Source of the DNA: Anaerolineales bacterium
GTDB taxonomy: Bacteria > Chloroflexota > Anaerolineae > Anaerolineales > Villigracilaceae
NCBI GenBank assembly: GCA_015075275.1
Contig: JABTUU010000002.1
Span: 620,001 to 684,000, forward strand
DNA: 64,000 bases
Direction of reading: 5' to 3'
Below the pieces are notes generated by a model. The model made no database searches and had not been told where the DNA came from. It was given only the letters and a program-made list of their open reading frames with translations. Shown in pieces: positions 1-7,870 of the stretch (positions are counted from its first letter, which is position 1; each line of letters begins with the position of its first letter). A program made the position numbers and the translations under genes.

Positions 1-255
1 ATACGCCACGTGATACAACCCCGTCACGCCGCGATATTTTTTCACATTGGGTTCTTCGGTGAGCAGGAGTAAATCCTTGCCGCCCGCGCCGAGACCCGCC
101 TTGCCGTTTTCCTTCCAGTGCAGTTTGAATCCCATCGCCTTTTGGTAGAACTCGATCTGGTTGTCGAGATTCGCAACGGTGAGCGAAACGGATCCCATTT
201 GCGTTCTAGGATGGATTAAGAAATCCGATTTTGTTTTTGCTAGTGTTTGGTTCAT
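1..255 (-). CDS. VOC/glyoxalase-family protein, N-terminal part (runs off left edge)
   Basis: Read on the minus strand from an ATG at 255 with GGAG about 6 nt upstream; 85 residues are present and the frame is open to base 1. Residues 21-40 (GSVSLTVANLDNQIEFYQKA) followed by GFKLHWKENGKAGLGAGGKD and a LLLLTEEP strand match the opening beta-alpha-beta-beta unit of vicinal-oxygen-chelate proteins (glyoxalase, fosfomycin and bleomycin resistance, dioxygenase relatives). The metal ligands cannot be assigned because the second half lies outside the window, so the substrate is unknown. Confidence 0.7.
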   Translation of the reverse strand, partial: MNQTLAKTKSDFLIHPRTQMGSVSLTVANLDNQIEFYQKAMGFKLHWKENGKAGLGAGGKDLLLLTEEPNVKKYRGVTGLYHVAY

Positions 256-329
256 TTTTTTCTCCAGCGCCATTAAGACGATCTCAGAACTCATAAACTT
301 TCATCCCACAGTGATGGTTCAGCCACAAG

Positions 330-938
330 TCACAACGTCATGGCGCGGATCGTCATCAAGATGGTGAAATCCGCCGCCATGTGACCCAGCGCTGGCGCAA
401 GCAAGCCGCCATCCTCCTTGCGAGCGATCTGCCTCCACAGCCAACCCGCCCCCACAAGCGCAACGACCGCAAAAAGAATCGAAGAGCTGGGAACTTTGCG
501 AATCAGGATCAACGCGTGGAAGCCCGCATAAAGAAAATCGGAAATATGCAAACGCTTCGACGCGCTCCCCAAATATCCGCGCCAGAAATATTCCTCGACG
601 AACGGGTTGATCAATGCGAAATAAGCAATGAAAGGAATCCACGTTCGAGAGTTCAACCCCAACAATGCCAACTGCGCGGGCAAGTCGCTTGCAACGTCAA
701 AAACATCCCACAGCAAAAACAACGCGATGCCGCTGCTTCCGCACAGCGACACGCTCAACAAAATCCATTTAAAGTTTTTGCTTTTGAAAAGAATTGCAAC
801 AGGAATGTTCGGTCTTACGATCAACAGCGAGCCGATGATCGCCGCGTGAAATCCAAGCAACGCGCCCCACGCGCTATGAAAAACGAATAGCCCCAATCCT
901 ACCGCGAGATACGCCAGCGACGGCGCGATCCATTTCAT
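330..938 (-). CDS. CPBP-family intramembrane metalloprotease (CAAX-protease related)
   Basis: A 202-residue, very hydrophobic protein with about six membrane segments. The three family motifs are visible: EEYFWR at residues 115-120, an F...H at about 135-141 (FLYAGFH) and HMAAD at 186-190; in CPBP/Rce1-like proteases the Glu and His residues of these motifs form the intramembrane active site. In bacteria members process or protect against small peptides, or act as membrane proteases of unknown substrate. The ATG overlaps the stop of the upstream mevalonate kinase gene by 4 nt, so the two are co-translated with the UbiA gene in one minus-strand operon, which suggests a link to isoprenoid or membrane-lipid metabolism (inference only). 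Confidence 0.85.
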   Translation of the reverse strand: MKWIAPSLAYLAVGLGLFVFHSAWGALLGFHAAIIGSLLIVRPNIPVAILFKSKNFKWILLSVSLCGSSGIALFLLWDVFDVASDLPAQLALLGLNSRTWIPFIAYFALINPFVEEYFWRGYLGSASKRLHISDFLYAGFHALILIRKVPSSSILFAVVALVGAGWLWRQIARKEDGGLLAPALGHMAADFTILMTIRAMTL

Positions 939-1897
939 GAAACCTGCGTGACGATCGTGTTCTTCGCGCCGGCAGAAATTAATGCGGATGAAATATCGTC
1001 AGCCTTCTCCGGTTGCGCGAGCGCGATCATGCTCCCGCCGCGTCCTCCGCCGCTGAGTTTTGCCCCAGCCGCCCCAGCCTTTCGCGCCGCCTCGACCAAC
1101 GCATCCAGTTCGGGCGAGGAGACCGTCATCTCTTGCAACAGCGCGTGATTCTGGTCCATCAACCCGCCCAGCAGTTTCCAGTCTCCAGTCTCGATTCTCT
1201 CTTTCGCTTGTTTCGCAATCTCTCCTACTTCATCGAACACGCTTTCCCATTTTTCTTGATCCGCCTCCCACAGTTTCCTCACATCCGCAACGGACTCTTT
1301 CGTCGGCGCGGAGATGCCCGTGTCGCCGATGACGATAGTGAAGGGTTTGTGAACGTTGAAAACTTCAATCGGTTGAGTTTTGATAAAGCACACAGGCTTG
1401 GCATACGTGACTACTGTATTGTCAATACCCGAAGGTGTGCCATGATGCAATTTTTCGATGTCATAGGCAAAAGCGTTGACTTCTTCATCTTTCATTGGAT
1501 GATTCAAGTGAGCAGACAACGCGCGGACAAGGGCAACCGTCACTGCCGCGCCGGAGCCGAGTCCCGACGCGACGGGGATGGTGGATGAAATGGTGATGTT
1601 GAGGTTGGGGAATTTGCCCTCACTCTTGGGAAGAGGGGTTAGGGGTGAGGGAGAAACGCGCGAGAGGAAGAGAAAGTTGTGGACGACTGCGGCAACTGGA
1701 TGGTCGGAGGGGAGCGAGTTAAGGTCGGCGTGGAGGCGAATGCCGGGGGCGTGGATCAAGATGCCCGTCGAGTCTGAATCGCGTATCTCCACATCCGCAT
1801 GAACTTGCGTAACGGGAATCGCCAGCGCGGGGCGTCCGTACACAACGGCGTGTTCGCCAAATAAAATGATCTTGCCGGGGGCGGAGGCTGTGGTCAT
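935..1897 (-). CDS. mvk: mevalonate kinase (GHMP family)
   Basis: About 320 residues from the ATG at 1897, chosen because MTTASAPGKIILFGEHAVVY begins the fold directly; a longer frame to 1960 would add 21 non-homologous residues that overlap the upstream gene. The GHMP kinase signature is seen as PVASGLGSGAAVTVAL and the C-terminal glycine motif as LSGGGRGGS. The enzyme phosphorylates mevalonate to 5-phosphomevalonate in isoprenoid synthesis; Anaerolineae relatives are known to use mevalonate routes. A GC-rich palindrome inserted in frame adds the peptide around SPSPLTPLPKSEGKF, in a loop just before the GHMP motif. The gene sits between a UbiA prenyltransferase and a CPBP protease, overlapping the latter by 4 nt. 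Confidence 0.85.
   Translation of the reverse strand: MTTASAPGKIILFGEHAVVYGRPALAIPVTQVHADVEIRDSDSTGILIHAPGIRLHADLNSLPSDHPVAAVVHNFLFLSRVSPSPLTPLPKSEGKFPNLNITISSTIPVASGLGSGAAVTVALVRALSAHLNHPMKDEEVNAFAYDIEKLHHGTPSGIDNTVVTYAKPVCFIKTQPIEVFNVHKPFTIVIGDTGISAPTKESVADVRKLWEADQEKWESVFDEVGEIAKQAKERIETGDWKLLGGLMDQNHALLQEMTVSSPELDALVEAARKAGAAGAKLSGGGRGGSMIALAQPEKADDISSALISAGAKNTIVTQVS
1616..1653. repeat. GC-rich palindromic element inside the mevalonate kinase gene
   Basis: CCCTCAC (1617-1623) faces GTGAGGG (1645-1651) around a degenerate TCTTGGGAAGAGGGG core. The text closely resembles the elements at 34749-34788 and 60207-60245, and the interior of the MITE-like element at 26928-27052. It is translated in frame as a Ser/Pro/Leu/Gly/Glu-rich loop. 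Confidence 0.6.
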
Positions 1898-1920
1898 AGT
1901 GGACAAATTGTCAATTTGTC

Positions 1921-2790
1921 CTACGAGAAATAAAAAATTACAAGCACGGTGAGCATCCACAATGTCACTGTGATTTGCAATGGGCGGTCTTTGAGCGCCA
2001 CTTCATCCGGCGCGCCCGCGGCGTGACCGGTTTGGATCAATTGCAAATAACGAAAGATGCCATACACCACGAATGGAATCGTAAGCATCATGCTGTGGTT
2101 CGCCGGAAGATTCTCGGCGAAGAATGTATACAACGCATAGGTGACGATAGTCATACCCGAAACGATGGTGATGAATTGATCGAGAAGCGGAAGGGTGTAG
2201 CCGTCCAGCACTTTGCGATGCGAGCCTGCGCTCTCTTCGAGCAGGCTTATTTCAGCGCGGCGTTTGCCAAAGCCAAGATAGAGAGAGAATAATGTCGTGA
2301 TGACATACAACCACGGCGAGAAACGTTCAACCGTGATGAGAGTCACGCCCGCGCCCACGCGCAAAACGAAGCCCGTCGAAACGAACAGCACATCGAGGAT
2401 CGGCACATGTTTGAGCCAGCGCGAGTAAACGATATTAATAATGAGATACGCGGCGAGAAACGCAGAGAACAACGGCGCAAGCAAATAGCCAAGCGACAGC
2501 GAGATCAATGCGAGCGCAAGCGCCGCGCCCCACGCCGCGCCGACCGATAGTTCGCCTGATGCAATGGGGCGATGTTTTTTCTCTGGATGTTTTCGATCAG
2601 CCTCCATATCGGAAATATCGTTGAAGAGATAAACCGCGCTGGAGATCAAACAGAATAAAAAGAATCCCGCGATCGTGCGCAAAAACGGTTCGCGCAGAAA
2701 CAACTGCTTGTCGAAGATGAGCGCGAAGAAGACGAATCCGTTCTTCGTCCATTGGCGCAGGCGCATGGTTTTGAGCAAAGCCTTGAGCAT
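1921..2790 (-). CDS. UbiA-family prenyltransferase, decaprenyl-phosphate phosphoribosyltransferase-like
   Basis: A 289-residue polytopic membrane protein with about nine hydrophobic segments. The first aspartate motif is clear (NDISDMEADRKHPEKKHRPI starts near residue 58), as is the N-terminal MRLRQWTKN typical of the bacterial DPPR branch (Rv3806c relatives), which moves 5-phosphoribose onto polyprenyl phosphate for cell-surface glycan synthesis. A generic UbiA quinone or lipid prenyltransferase is the alternative. The ATG at 2790 is preferred over 2796 because a TAAAAT box lies exactly 6 nt before it, as seen for several genes here. The gene is divergent from tlyA and heads an operon with mevalonate kinase and the CPBP protease. 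Confidence 0.8.
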   Translation of the reverse strand: MLKALLKTMRLRQWTKNGFVFFALIFDKQLFLREPFLRTIAGFFLFCLISSAVYLFNDISDMEADRKHPEKKHRPIASGELSVGAAWGAALALALISLSLGYLLAPLFSAFLAAYLIINIVYSRWLKHVPILDVLFVSTGFVLRVGAGVTLITVERFSPWLYVITTLFSLYLGFGKRRAEISLLEESAGSHRKVLDGYTLPLLDQFITIVSGMTIVTYALYTFFAENLPANHSMMLTIPFVVYGIFRYLQLIQTGHAAGAPDEVALKDRPLQITVTLWMLTVLVIFYFS

Positions 2791-2796
2791 GGTCAT

Positions 2797-2802
2797 ATTT
2801 TA
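2797..2802 (-). promoter_or_regulatory. -10 box for the UbiA gene, leaderless spacing
   Basis: TAAAAT read on the minus strand, followed by 6 nt and the ATG at 2790. The start codon would coincide with the transcription start. No Shine-Dalgarno sequence is visible. Confidence 0.45.
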
Positions 2803-2810
2803 CCCGACTA

Positions 2811-2861
2811 CGAAGCACGCAATACGCAGTAGAGTGCTTCGTATTACGTACTGCGTATTGC
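2811..2861. repeat. Nested inverted repeats in the UbiA/tlyA divergent promoter region
   Basis: A perfect 13-bp inverted repeat, GCAATACGCAGTA (2819-2831) with TACTGCGTATTGC (2849-2861), overlaps a second pair CGAAGCAC/GTGCTTCG (2811-2818 and 2833-2840). It ends directly at the -10 box of tlyA, so it could be an operator, but simple CGTATTACG-type text recurs in many bacterial genomes as an intergenic repeat. Confidence 0.5.
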
Positions 2862-2862
2862 G

Positions 2863-2868
2863 TATAAT
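2863..2868 (+). promoter_or_regulatory. -10 box for tlyA, leaderless spacing
   Basis: A perfect TATAAT, then 6 nt (GTGGTT), then the ATG at 2875. No convincing -35 hexamer and no Shine-Dalgarno sequence are seen. Confidence 0.55.
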
Positions 2869-2874
2869 GTGGTT

Positions 2875-3708
2875 ATGCCAAAAGTTCGTTTGGATGTTTT
2901 GCTCGTCGAGCGCGGACTCGCCGACTCGCGCGCGAAAGCGCAAGCCCTGATCATGGCGGGACAAGTCCGCGTGACGAATCAAGTCGCATTGAAATCTGGG
3001 ATGTCTGTGGACAGCGCGTCAATCGTGACCGTCGACTCTGGTCCGCGCTTCGTCTCACGCGGCGGCGAAAAACTGGATGCGGCGCTCGAAGCGTTCCATC
3101 TCGACGTGAACGGACTCGTCTGCGCGGATGTCGGCGCCTCCACCGGCGGATTCACTGATTGCCTGCTCCAGCACGGCGCGGCGAAAGTCTACGCGATTGA
3201 TGTGGGCAAGGGCATCCTGCATTGGAAACTCCGCAACGACCCACGCGCGATTGTGATGGAGGAGACCAACGCGCGGTATGTTGAATCGCTACCTGAGCAA
3301 GTTGACCTGGTAACGATTGACGCATCGTTTATTTCGTTGAAAATCCTTCTCCCCGTCGTCAAACGATGGTTCACTTTCTTTCCTCTTTCTTCTTTCGACG
3401 AAGGAAAGAGGAAAGAAGAAAGAGGCAATGTCATTGCGTTGATAAAGCCCCAATTCGAAGCCGGTAAAAAGGACGTCTCGCGCGGCGACGGGGTGATCCG
3501 CGACCCGGAGATTCACAAGCAAGTGCTCCTCGATGTGCTGACGTTCGCCCAGAACGGAGGCTTCAGCATCCGCGGGCTGGTGAAGAGTCCGCTGTTGGGA
3601 CCGAAGGGCAACGTCGAGTTTTTAGCGTGGATGGATTTGACTGCTGAGAGCGCCGGTATAGATCAATTGGTTGAGAATGCAATCAACGGACTTCGTCAAA
3701 ATTTCTGA
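2875..3708 (+). CDS. tlyA: TlyA-family rRNA 2'-O-methyltransferase / hemolysin A homologue
   Basis: 277 residues from the ATG at 2875; an in-frame GTG at 2869 is less likely given the -10 spacing. An S4 RNA-binding domain occupies about residues 1-60 (RLDVLLVERGLADSRAKAQA) and an FtsJ-like methyltransferase domain follows, with the SAM-binding DVGASTGGFTDCLLQHGA. Family members methylate the ribose of C1409 (16S) and/or C1920 (23S) rRNA. Between the catalytic strands the protein carries an unusual low-complexity loop (FFPLSSFDEGKRKEERG) encoded by a near-perfect DNA hairpin. The gene stands alone between a divergent UbiA gene and lepA. Confidence 0.9.
   Translation: MPKVRLDVLLVERGLADSRAKAQALIMAGQVRVTNQVALKSGMSVDSASIVTVDSGPRFVSRGGEKLDAALEAFHLDVNGLVCADVGASTGGFTDCLLQHGAAKVYAIDVGKGILHWKLRNDPRAIVMEETNARYVESLPEQVDLVTIDASFISLKILLPVVKRWFTFFPLSSFDEGKRKEERGNVIALIKPQFEAGKKDVSRGDGVIRDPEIHKQVLLDVLTFAQNGGFSIRGLVKSPLLGPKGNVEFLAWMDLTAESAGIDQLVENAINGLRQNF
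3378..3422. repeat. In-frame hairpin insertion within tlyA
   Basis: Two 19-bp arms (3378-3396 and 3404-3422) pair with only two G-U mismatches around a 7-nt loop. The purine-rich arm, with GAAAGAGGAAAGAAGAAAG, also resembles text near the 3' end of gyrA. The encoded peptide is not part of the conserved TlyA fold, so this is probably a mobile palindrome tolerated in a surface loop. Confidence 0.5.
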
Positions 3709-3792
3709 AAGATCTCTCGGCGCGTTCTTTTCTTTCTTCTATATTCTCCATATCTCTGCGGTGAAAATTCTCGGTTATACTTCCCACCGCCT

Positions 3793-5592
3793 ATGACCAA
3801 CCACATCCGCAATTTCTGTATCATCGCCCATGTTGACCATGGAAAATCCACGCTTGCCGACCGCCTGTTGCAACTCACAGGCGCGATCTCGGATCGCGAG
3901 ATGACCGCGCAAGTGCTCGACACGATGGACCTCGAACGCGAAAAAGGCGTCACGATCAAAGCCTCCGCGGTGCGGATGTATTACACCGCGAAAGATAATC
4001 AAAAGTACGAGATCAATTTGATTGACACGCCAGGTCACGTGGACTTCGGCTACGAAGTCAGCCGCGCGCTCAAGGCGTGCGAGGGCGCCGTGCTGGTGGT
4101 GGACGCGACGCAAGGCATCGAAGCGCAAACGCTGGCGAATCTCTATCAGGCGCTCGACGCCGACCTCACGATCATCCCCGTCATCAACAAAATTGACCTG
4201 CCCTCCGCCCGTCCCGACGAGGTGGCTGAAGATGTGGGCAGTCTGCTGGGCATCCCGCCTGAAACGGTTCTTCAAGTCTCGGCGAAAGAAGGCGTCAACG
4301 TAGATCAAATCCTCGAGGCGATCGTGACGCGAGTCCCGCCTCCGAAAGATCTGGATGACGCGCCATTGCGCGCGCTCGTCTTCGATTCGCATTACGACTC
4401 GTACAAGGGCGTCATCGCGTACATTCGCGTGGTCGAGGGTTCGTTCAATTCCAACGACGTATTGCGGATGTTTTCGACGCACAAAGATATGCGCCCGGTT
4501 GAAATTGGAATTTTTGCGCCGAACATGAAACCCACCGATTCGCTTGGAGCGGGAGAAGTAGGCTACGTTGCGACGGGATTCAAAACCGTACACGAATGCC
4601 GCGTGGGAGATACGATCACGCGCGCCGCTCAGCCTGCTTCAGATCCTCTGCCCGGATACCAAACCCCAAAGCCGATGGTCTTCGCTGGGATTTACCCTGT
4701 GGAGGCGGACGACTATCCTGAGTTGCGCGACTCGCTCGAAAAATTACAACTCAACGACGCCGCGCTGACATATCAACCTGAAACGTCGCAAGCGCTGGGA
4801 TTCGGATTCCGCGCGGGCTTTCTCGGTCTCTTTCACATGGAGATCATTCAAGAACGCATCGAACGCGAATACAATTTGGATGTGTTGTTCACCGCGCCTT
4901 CTGTGGAATATCAAGTGTTGATGATCGACAACGAGATCATCCCTGTTGATTCGCCCGCCGCGTTGCCCGACGAATCGAAGATCGTCGAGGTCCGCGAACC
5001 ATGGATGACCATCGAGATCATTACGCCGACCGATTATTATGGTCCTATCATGGACATCGTCACGAAACGGCGCGGCATCTTCAAGCAACAGGAATATCCT
5101 GCGCCGCATCGTGTGCAACTTAATTTTGAAATTCCGCTCTCGGAAATTATCGTTGATTTCTTCGACGACTTGAAATCACGCACCAAAGGCTATGCTTCAT
5201 TAGATTATCAATTCCTTGAATATCGTCCCGACGAATTGCAGAAACTCGAAATTCTCGTCAACGGCGAACCGTTGGACGCGCTCGCTACCATCGTCCATCA
5301 AAAGGACGCGTATCACAAGGGTCAACGGCTCATCACCAAGTTGAAAGATTTGATCCCCCGTCAACTGTATGACGTAGCGGTGCAAGCCTCCTCAGGCGGA
5401 CGAATCATCTCGCGCGCCAACGTCAAAGCCACGCGCAAAGACGTGCTGGCAAAATGCTACGGCGGCGACATCAGCCGCAAGAAGAAATTGCTCGAAAAAC
5501 AAAAGAAGGGCAAGAAACGTCTAAAGATGGTCGGCAACGTCGAAATCCCGCAAGAAGCATTCATGGCGGTGCTGAAGTTGAATGAGGAATAA
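3793..5592 (+). CDS. lepA: Elongation factor 4 (LepA), ribosome back-translocating GTPase
   Basis: 599 residues, the usual length for EF4. G1 is seen as [10 protein letters not shown]3 as [21 protein letters not shown]4 as NKIDLP; the C-terminal LepA-specific domain ends with [20 protein letters not shown], which is characteristic. The protein binds the ribosome and catalyses back-translocation under ionic or thermal stress. A TATACT box lies at 3776-3781, 11 nt before the ATG, so the mRNA probably has an extremely short leader and no Shine-Dalgarno sequence. It is followed by a GC-rich inverted repeat and then a membrane protein gene. Confidence 0.97.
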   Translation: MTNHIRNFCIIAHVDHGKSTLADRLLQLTGAISDREMTAQVLDTMDLEREKGVTIKASAVRMYYTAKDNQKYEINLIDTPGHVDFGYEVSRALKACEGAVLVVDATQGIEAQTLANLYQALDADLTIIPVINKIDLPSARPDEVAEDVGSLLGIPPETVLQVSAKEGVNVDQILEAIVTRVPPPKDLDDAPLRALVFDSHYDSYKGVIAYIRVVEGSFNSNDVLRMFSTHKDMRPVEIGIFAPNMKPTDSLGAGEVGYVATGFKTVHECRVGDTITRAAQPASDPLPGYQTPKPMVFAGIYPVEADDYPELRDSLEKLQLNDAALTYQPETSQALGFGFRAGFLGLFHMEIIQERIEREYNLDVLFTAPSVEYQVLMIDNEIIPVDSPAALPDESKIVEVREPWMTIEIITPTDYYGPIMDIVTKRRGIFKQQEYPAPHRVQLNFEIPLSEIIVDFFDDLKSRTKGYASLDYQFLEYRPDELQKLEILVNGEPLDALATIVHQKDAYHKGQRLITKLKDLIPRQLYDVAVQASSGGRIISRANVKATRKDVLAKCYGGDISRKKKLLEKQKKGKKRLKMVGNVEIPQEAFMAVLKLNEE

Positions 5593-5597
5593 AATTC

Positions 5598-5665
5598 GTA
5601 GGGGTGAGGTCCTCTCGCCCTAATTGCTTGATTCGAATATTAGGGCGGGGAGGCCCCGCCCCTAC
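5598..5665. repeat. Intergenic GTAGGGG inverted repeat after lepA
   Basis: Two 27-nt arms (5598-5624 and 5639-5665), each beginning GTAGGGG towards the outside and ending CCCTAAT inside, related by several transitions. Similar outward GTAGGGGCG ends are seen at 35141-35195 and 37885-37916. It may fold as a transcript terminator but looks like a dispersed palindromic repeat. Confidence 0.6.
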
Positions 5666-5677
5666 AAGGAATTATCT

Positions 5678-6691
5678 ATGAAAGACGCAAAACGTTGGCT
5701 GCCCGGCGCCATCATCAGCGTCGGCTTGATCGCCGCGATTCTCTACTTCGTTGACCTGCCCAAGATGGTAGATGCGCTCCGCAACGCGAACTTTGCGTAT
5801 CTCATCGTCGCGTTGTTCATCGGCTTTCTGTGGATGGCGGTGCGCTCGATCGTGTGGCGGACTCTGCTCCGCAACCGCGCCTCGTTCAGCGACGTGTTCT
5901 GGACGGTCGGCGAAGGCTATCTGCTCAACAACTTCCTCCCCTTCCGCCTCGGCGAAATCGGACGCGCGTTTTTGCTCAGCCGCAAAACATCGCTGACCTT
6001 CATGGAGATTTTGCCCACCATCGTCATCGAACGCACGATGGATTTGATCTACACCGCCATCATCTTTGTTTCCGTCATCCCGTTCGTTGTCGGCGCCGAA
6101 GGCAGCGGGCGCACAGCCTACATCATGGGCGGCATCGTGCTGGCTGGATTTGTGTTCATGTTTATTCTAGCCCACAACAACAAATGGGCTCTCGATCTGT
6201 TTCATAAATTCACTGTGCGTTTCCCGCGCTTACAAAAACTCGGCGGTAGTTTCCTTGAGTCATTCTTCGCTGGCTTGAGCGTGCTCAACGACGGCTGGCT
6301 CTTCGTCAAATTTCTATTTTGGATGACTGTCAACTGGACAATCTCCATCGTCGCGTATTACCTCATTATCCGCGCGTTCTTCCCGCAAGCAAACGCGGTC
6401 TGGGCGATGTTCGGCTTGGGCATGGCAGCGTTTGGCGGAGCCATCCCTTCGGCGCCCGGCGCGCTAGGGACATTCGAAGGCGCGATCATGTTCGCCTTAA
6501 AACTCTTCGGCGCTGACGAATCCTCAGCCTTTGCCGCCGCATTAGCCATGCGGTTGTATAATTACATCAACAGCATTGTTGTGGGCGCAATCGGTCTCTC
6601 ACGCGAAGGACAGACGCTCTCGGGCGTATATCAACAATTGCTGAATTTCAGAAACAAATCTACAACCGGGAGCGAAAAAGCACAATCATAA
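5678..6691 (+). CDS. Lysylphosphatidylglycerol synthase TM-region / UPF0104-like flippase protein
   Basis: 337 residues from the ATG at 5678, which has AAGGA about 7 nt upstream; a longer frame from 5624 would be translated from the inverted repeat and is rejected. About eight membrane segments. The family signatures LPFRLGEIGRAFLLSR (near residue 87) and PSAPGALGTFEGAI (near residue 254) are present, as in the membrane half of MprF and in AglD-like proteins. There is no C-terminal lysyl-transferase domain, so it probably moves or anchors a lipid-linked substrate rather than making lysyl-PG. It is followed after 6 nt by the GNAT-like gene. Confidence 0.8.
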   Translation: MKDAKRWLPGAIISVGLIAAILYFVDLPKMVDALRNANFAYLIVALFIGFLWMAVRSIVWRTLLRNRASFSDVFWTVGEGYLLNNFLPFRLGEIGRAFLLSRKTSLTFMEILPTIVIERTMDLIYTAIIFVSVIPFVVGAEGSGRTAYIMGGIVLAGFVFMFILAHNNKWALDLFHKFTVRFPRLQKLGGSFLESFFAGLSVLNDGWLFVKFLFWMTVNWTISIVAYYLIIRAFFPQANAVWAMFGLGMAAFGGAIPSAPGALGTFEGAIMFALKLFGADESSAFAAALAMRLYNYINSIVVGAIGLSREGQTLSGVYQQLLNFRNKSTTGSEKAQS

Positions 6692-6697
6692 TATCGT

Positions 6698-7624
6698 ATG
6701 GCTATTCGCCCGCTCGTTTTGTTAGACCTGCCTCATATCTACCGCTTTCGCAGCGAGGCAATAGGGTTGGATACGACGCGCATCTTGACGCGCGGCAACC
6801 CGCTTGATACAGCGCGGCTGCTCGCGCATATGAATCCTGCGCGGCACATTTACGGCGCGATCACGAACGGCGAAAGCGACCCGGTCTTGGGGGGGATCGC
6901 CCATTCACAAGCGGACACTTTTGCAAAAATACAGTATCTTGCGCCGGCATCGAATTTAACCCATCCCGAATTGCCTGCATTAATCGAAAATCTATCCGCT
7001 CAGGCGGGGGCATGGGGCGCGTTTCATGTGCTTGCGGAAGTGGACGAGGTCAGCGGCGCGTTCCCGCCGTTGCGAAAATCGGGCTTCTCCGTCTACGCTT
7101 GGCAGAGGATGTGGAATGTTTCAGACGCGATTCGCGCCGAGCGGAGCGCCGGCGAACTCGAAACATGGATGCGCGCGCGATCCGCGAATCTTCCCGCAGC
7201 GTTGAGTCTTTATTATCAAATTGTGCCGCCTCTTTTGCAGCCCATTGAACCGCTGCCGCAGATTCCACTGGGATGGATGAATAATGATGGACCGAAATGT
7301 TATGTCAACATAACTCATGGCGCGCGCGGCATCGTTCTAACGCCGCTAATTCACCCCGAAGCCAATCGTGTCGGCGCAAAACTTGCAGCGTTAATCGGCA
7401 ATTTGCCCGACCGAAGAAACCGTCCCGTATATATTTGCGTTCGCTCGTATCAAGCCTGGCTCGAACCTGTGCTTGCAGATTTGGGCGCGAAATCGGGACC
7501 TCGTCAAGCGGTGATGGTAAAACACCTCGCACGACCTATAAAGGAAGGGCTGCCTGCCCCCACTGTGCCGAAGGGAGTCGGCGTTCAGCCGTCGCGGGTG
7601 AGTCGGATCGAGGGGCAGAAATAG
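6698..7624 (+). CDS. GNAT-fold-like protein of unknown function
   Basis: 308 residues, translated closely behind the flippase-like gene (6-nt gap). The N-terminus IRPLVLLDLPHIYRFRSEAI has the shape of a GNAT first strand and helix, and the segment around GAFHVLAEVDEVSGAFPPLR, with a following GFSVYAWQRMW, resembles the second half of an acetyltransferase fold, but the acetyl-CoA loop (Q/RxxGxG/A) is not evident. I do not recognise a precise family. The last 30 residues are Pro/Gly-rich and may be disordered. Confidence 0.55.
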   Translation: MAIRPLVLLDLPHIYRFRSEAIGLDTTRILTRGNPLDTARLLAHMNPARHIYGAITNGESDPVLGGIAHSQADTFAKIQYLAPASNLTHPELPALIENLSAQAGAWGAFHVLAEVDEVSGAFPPLRKSGFSVYAWQRMWNVSDAIRAERSAGELETWMRARSANLPAALSLYYQIVPPLLQPIEPLPQIPLGWMNNDGPKCYVNITHGARGIVLTPLIHPEANRVGAKLAALIGNLPDRRNRPVYICVRSYQAWLEPVLADLGAKSGPRQAVMVKHLARPIKEGLPAPTVPKGVGVQPSRVSRIEGQK

Positions 7625-7870
7625 AAATTTCCGCAGGTGAAAAATTGACAATGTTTCCAAAAAAGTTTACAAAGGGGCGGCAAAAAGTTTACAATCACAT
7701 TCCAATGCGGAGATTTCAGTATTCCTTGTATAATAGTCATACCAAACAGGCGGAAAACTTCCCCGCCTAAAATTCGTTACCTCTCTAACCAATTTTTCCT
7801 GTCACGCATCGCGACTTGAAACCCTTCGATATACTCAGGGCAAGTCTGAAACGTGACACTTGAAACCACT

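Noticed and set aside
381..890. Long plus-strand frame opposite the CPBP protease
   Set aside because: Basic, low-complexity translation without family features; mirror of a well-supported membrane protein.
1013..1588. Plus-strand frame of 191 codons over mevalonate kinase
   Set aside because: Antisense shadow of a conserved gene with GHMP motifs.
3775..4593. 272-codon minus-strand frame within lepA
   Set aside because: Shadow frame of a GC-rich gene; Arg/His/Asp-rich composition.
7297..7770. 157-codon frame overlapping the GNAT-like gene and the following gap
   Set aside because: Mostly out of frame with a better supported gene; no start signal, no family.
7720..7775. TATAAT at 7729 plus small GGCGG hairpin before the R3H gene
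   Set aside because: No -35 at proper spacing and about 140 nt from the start; too weak to call a promoter.
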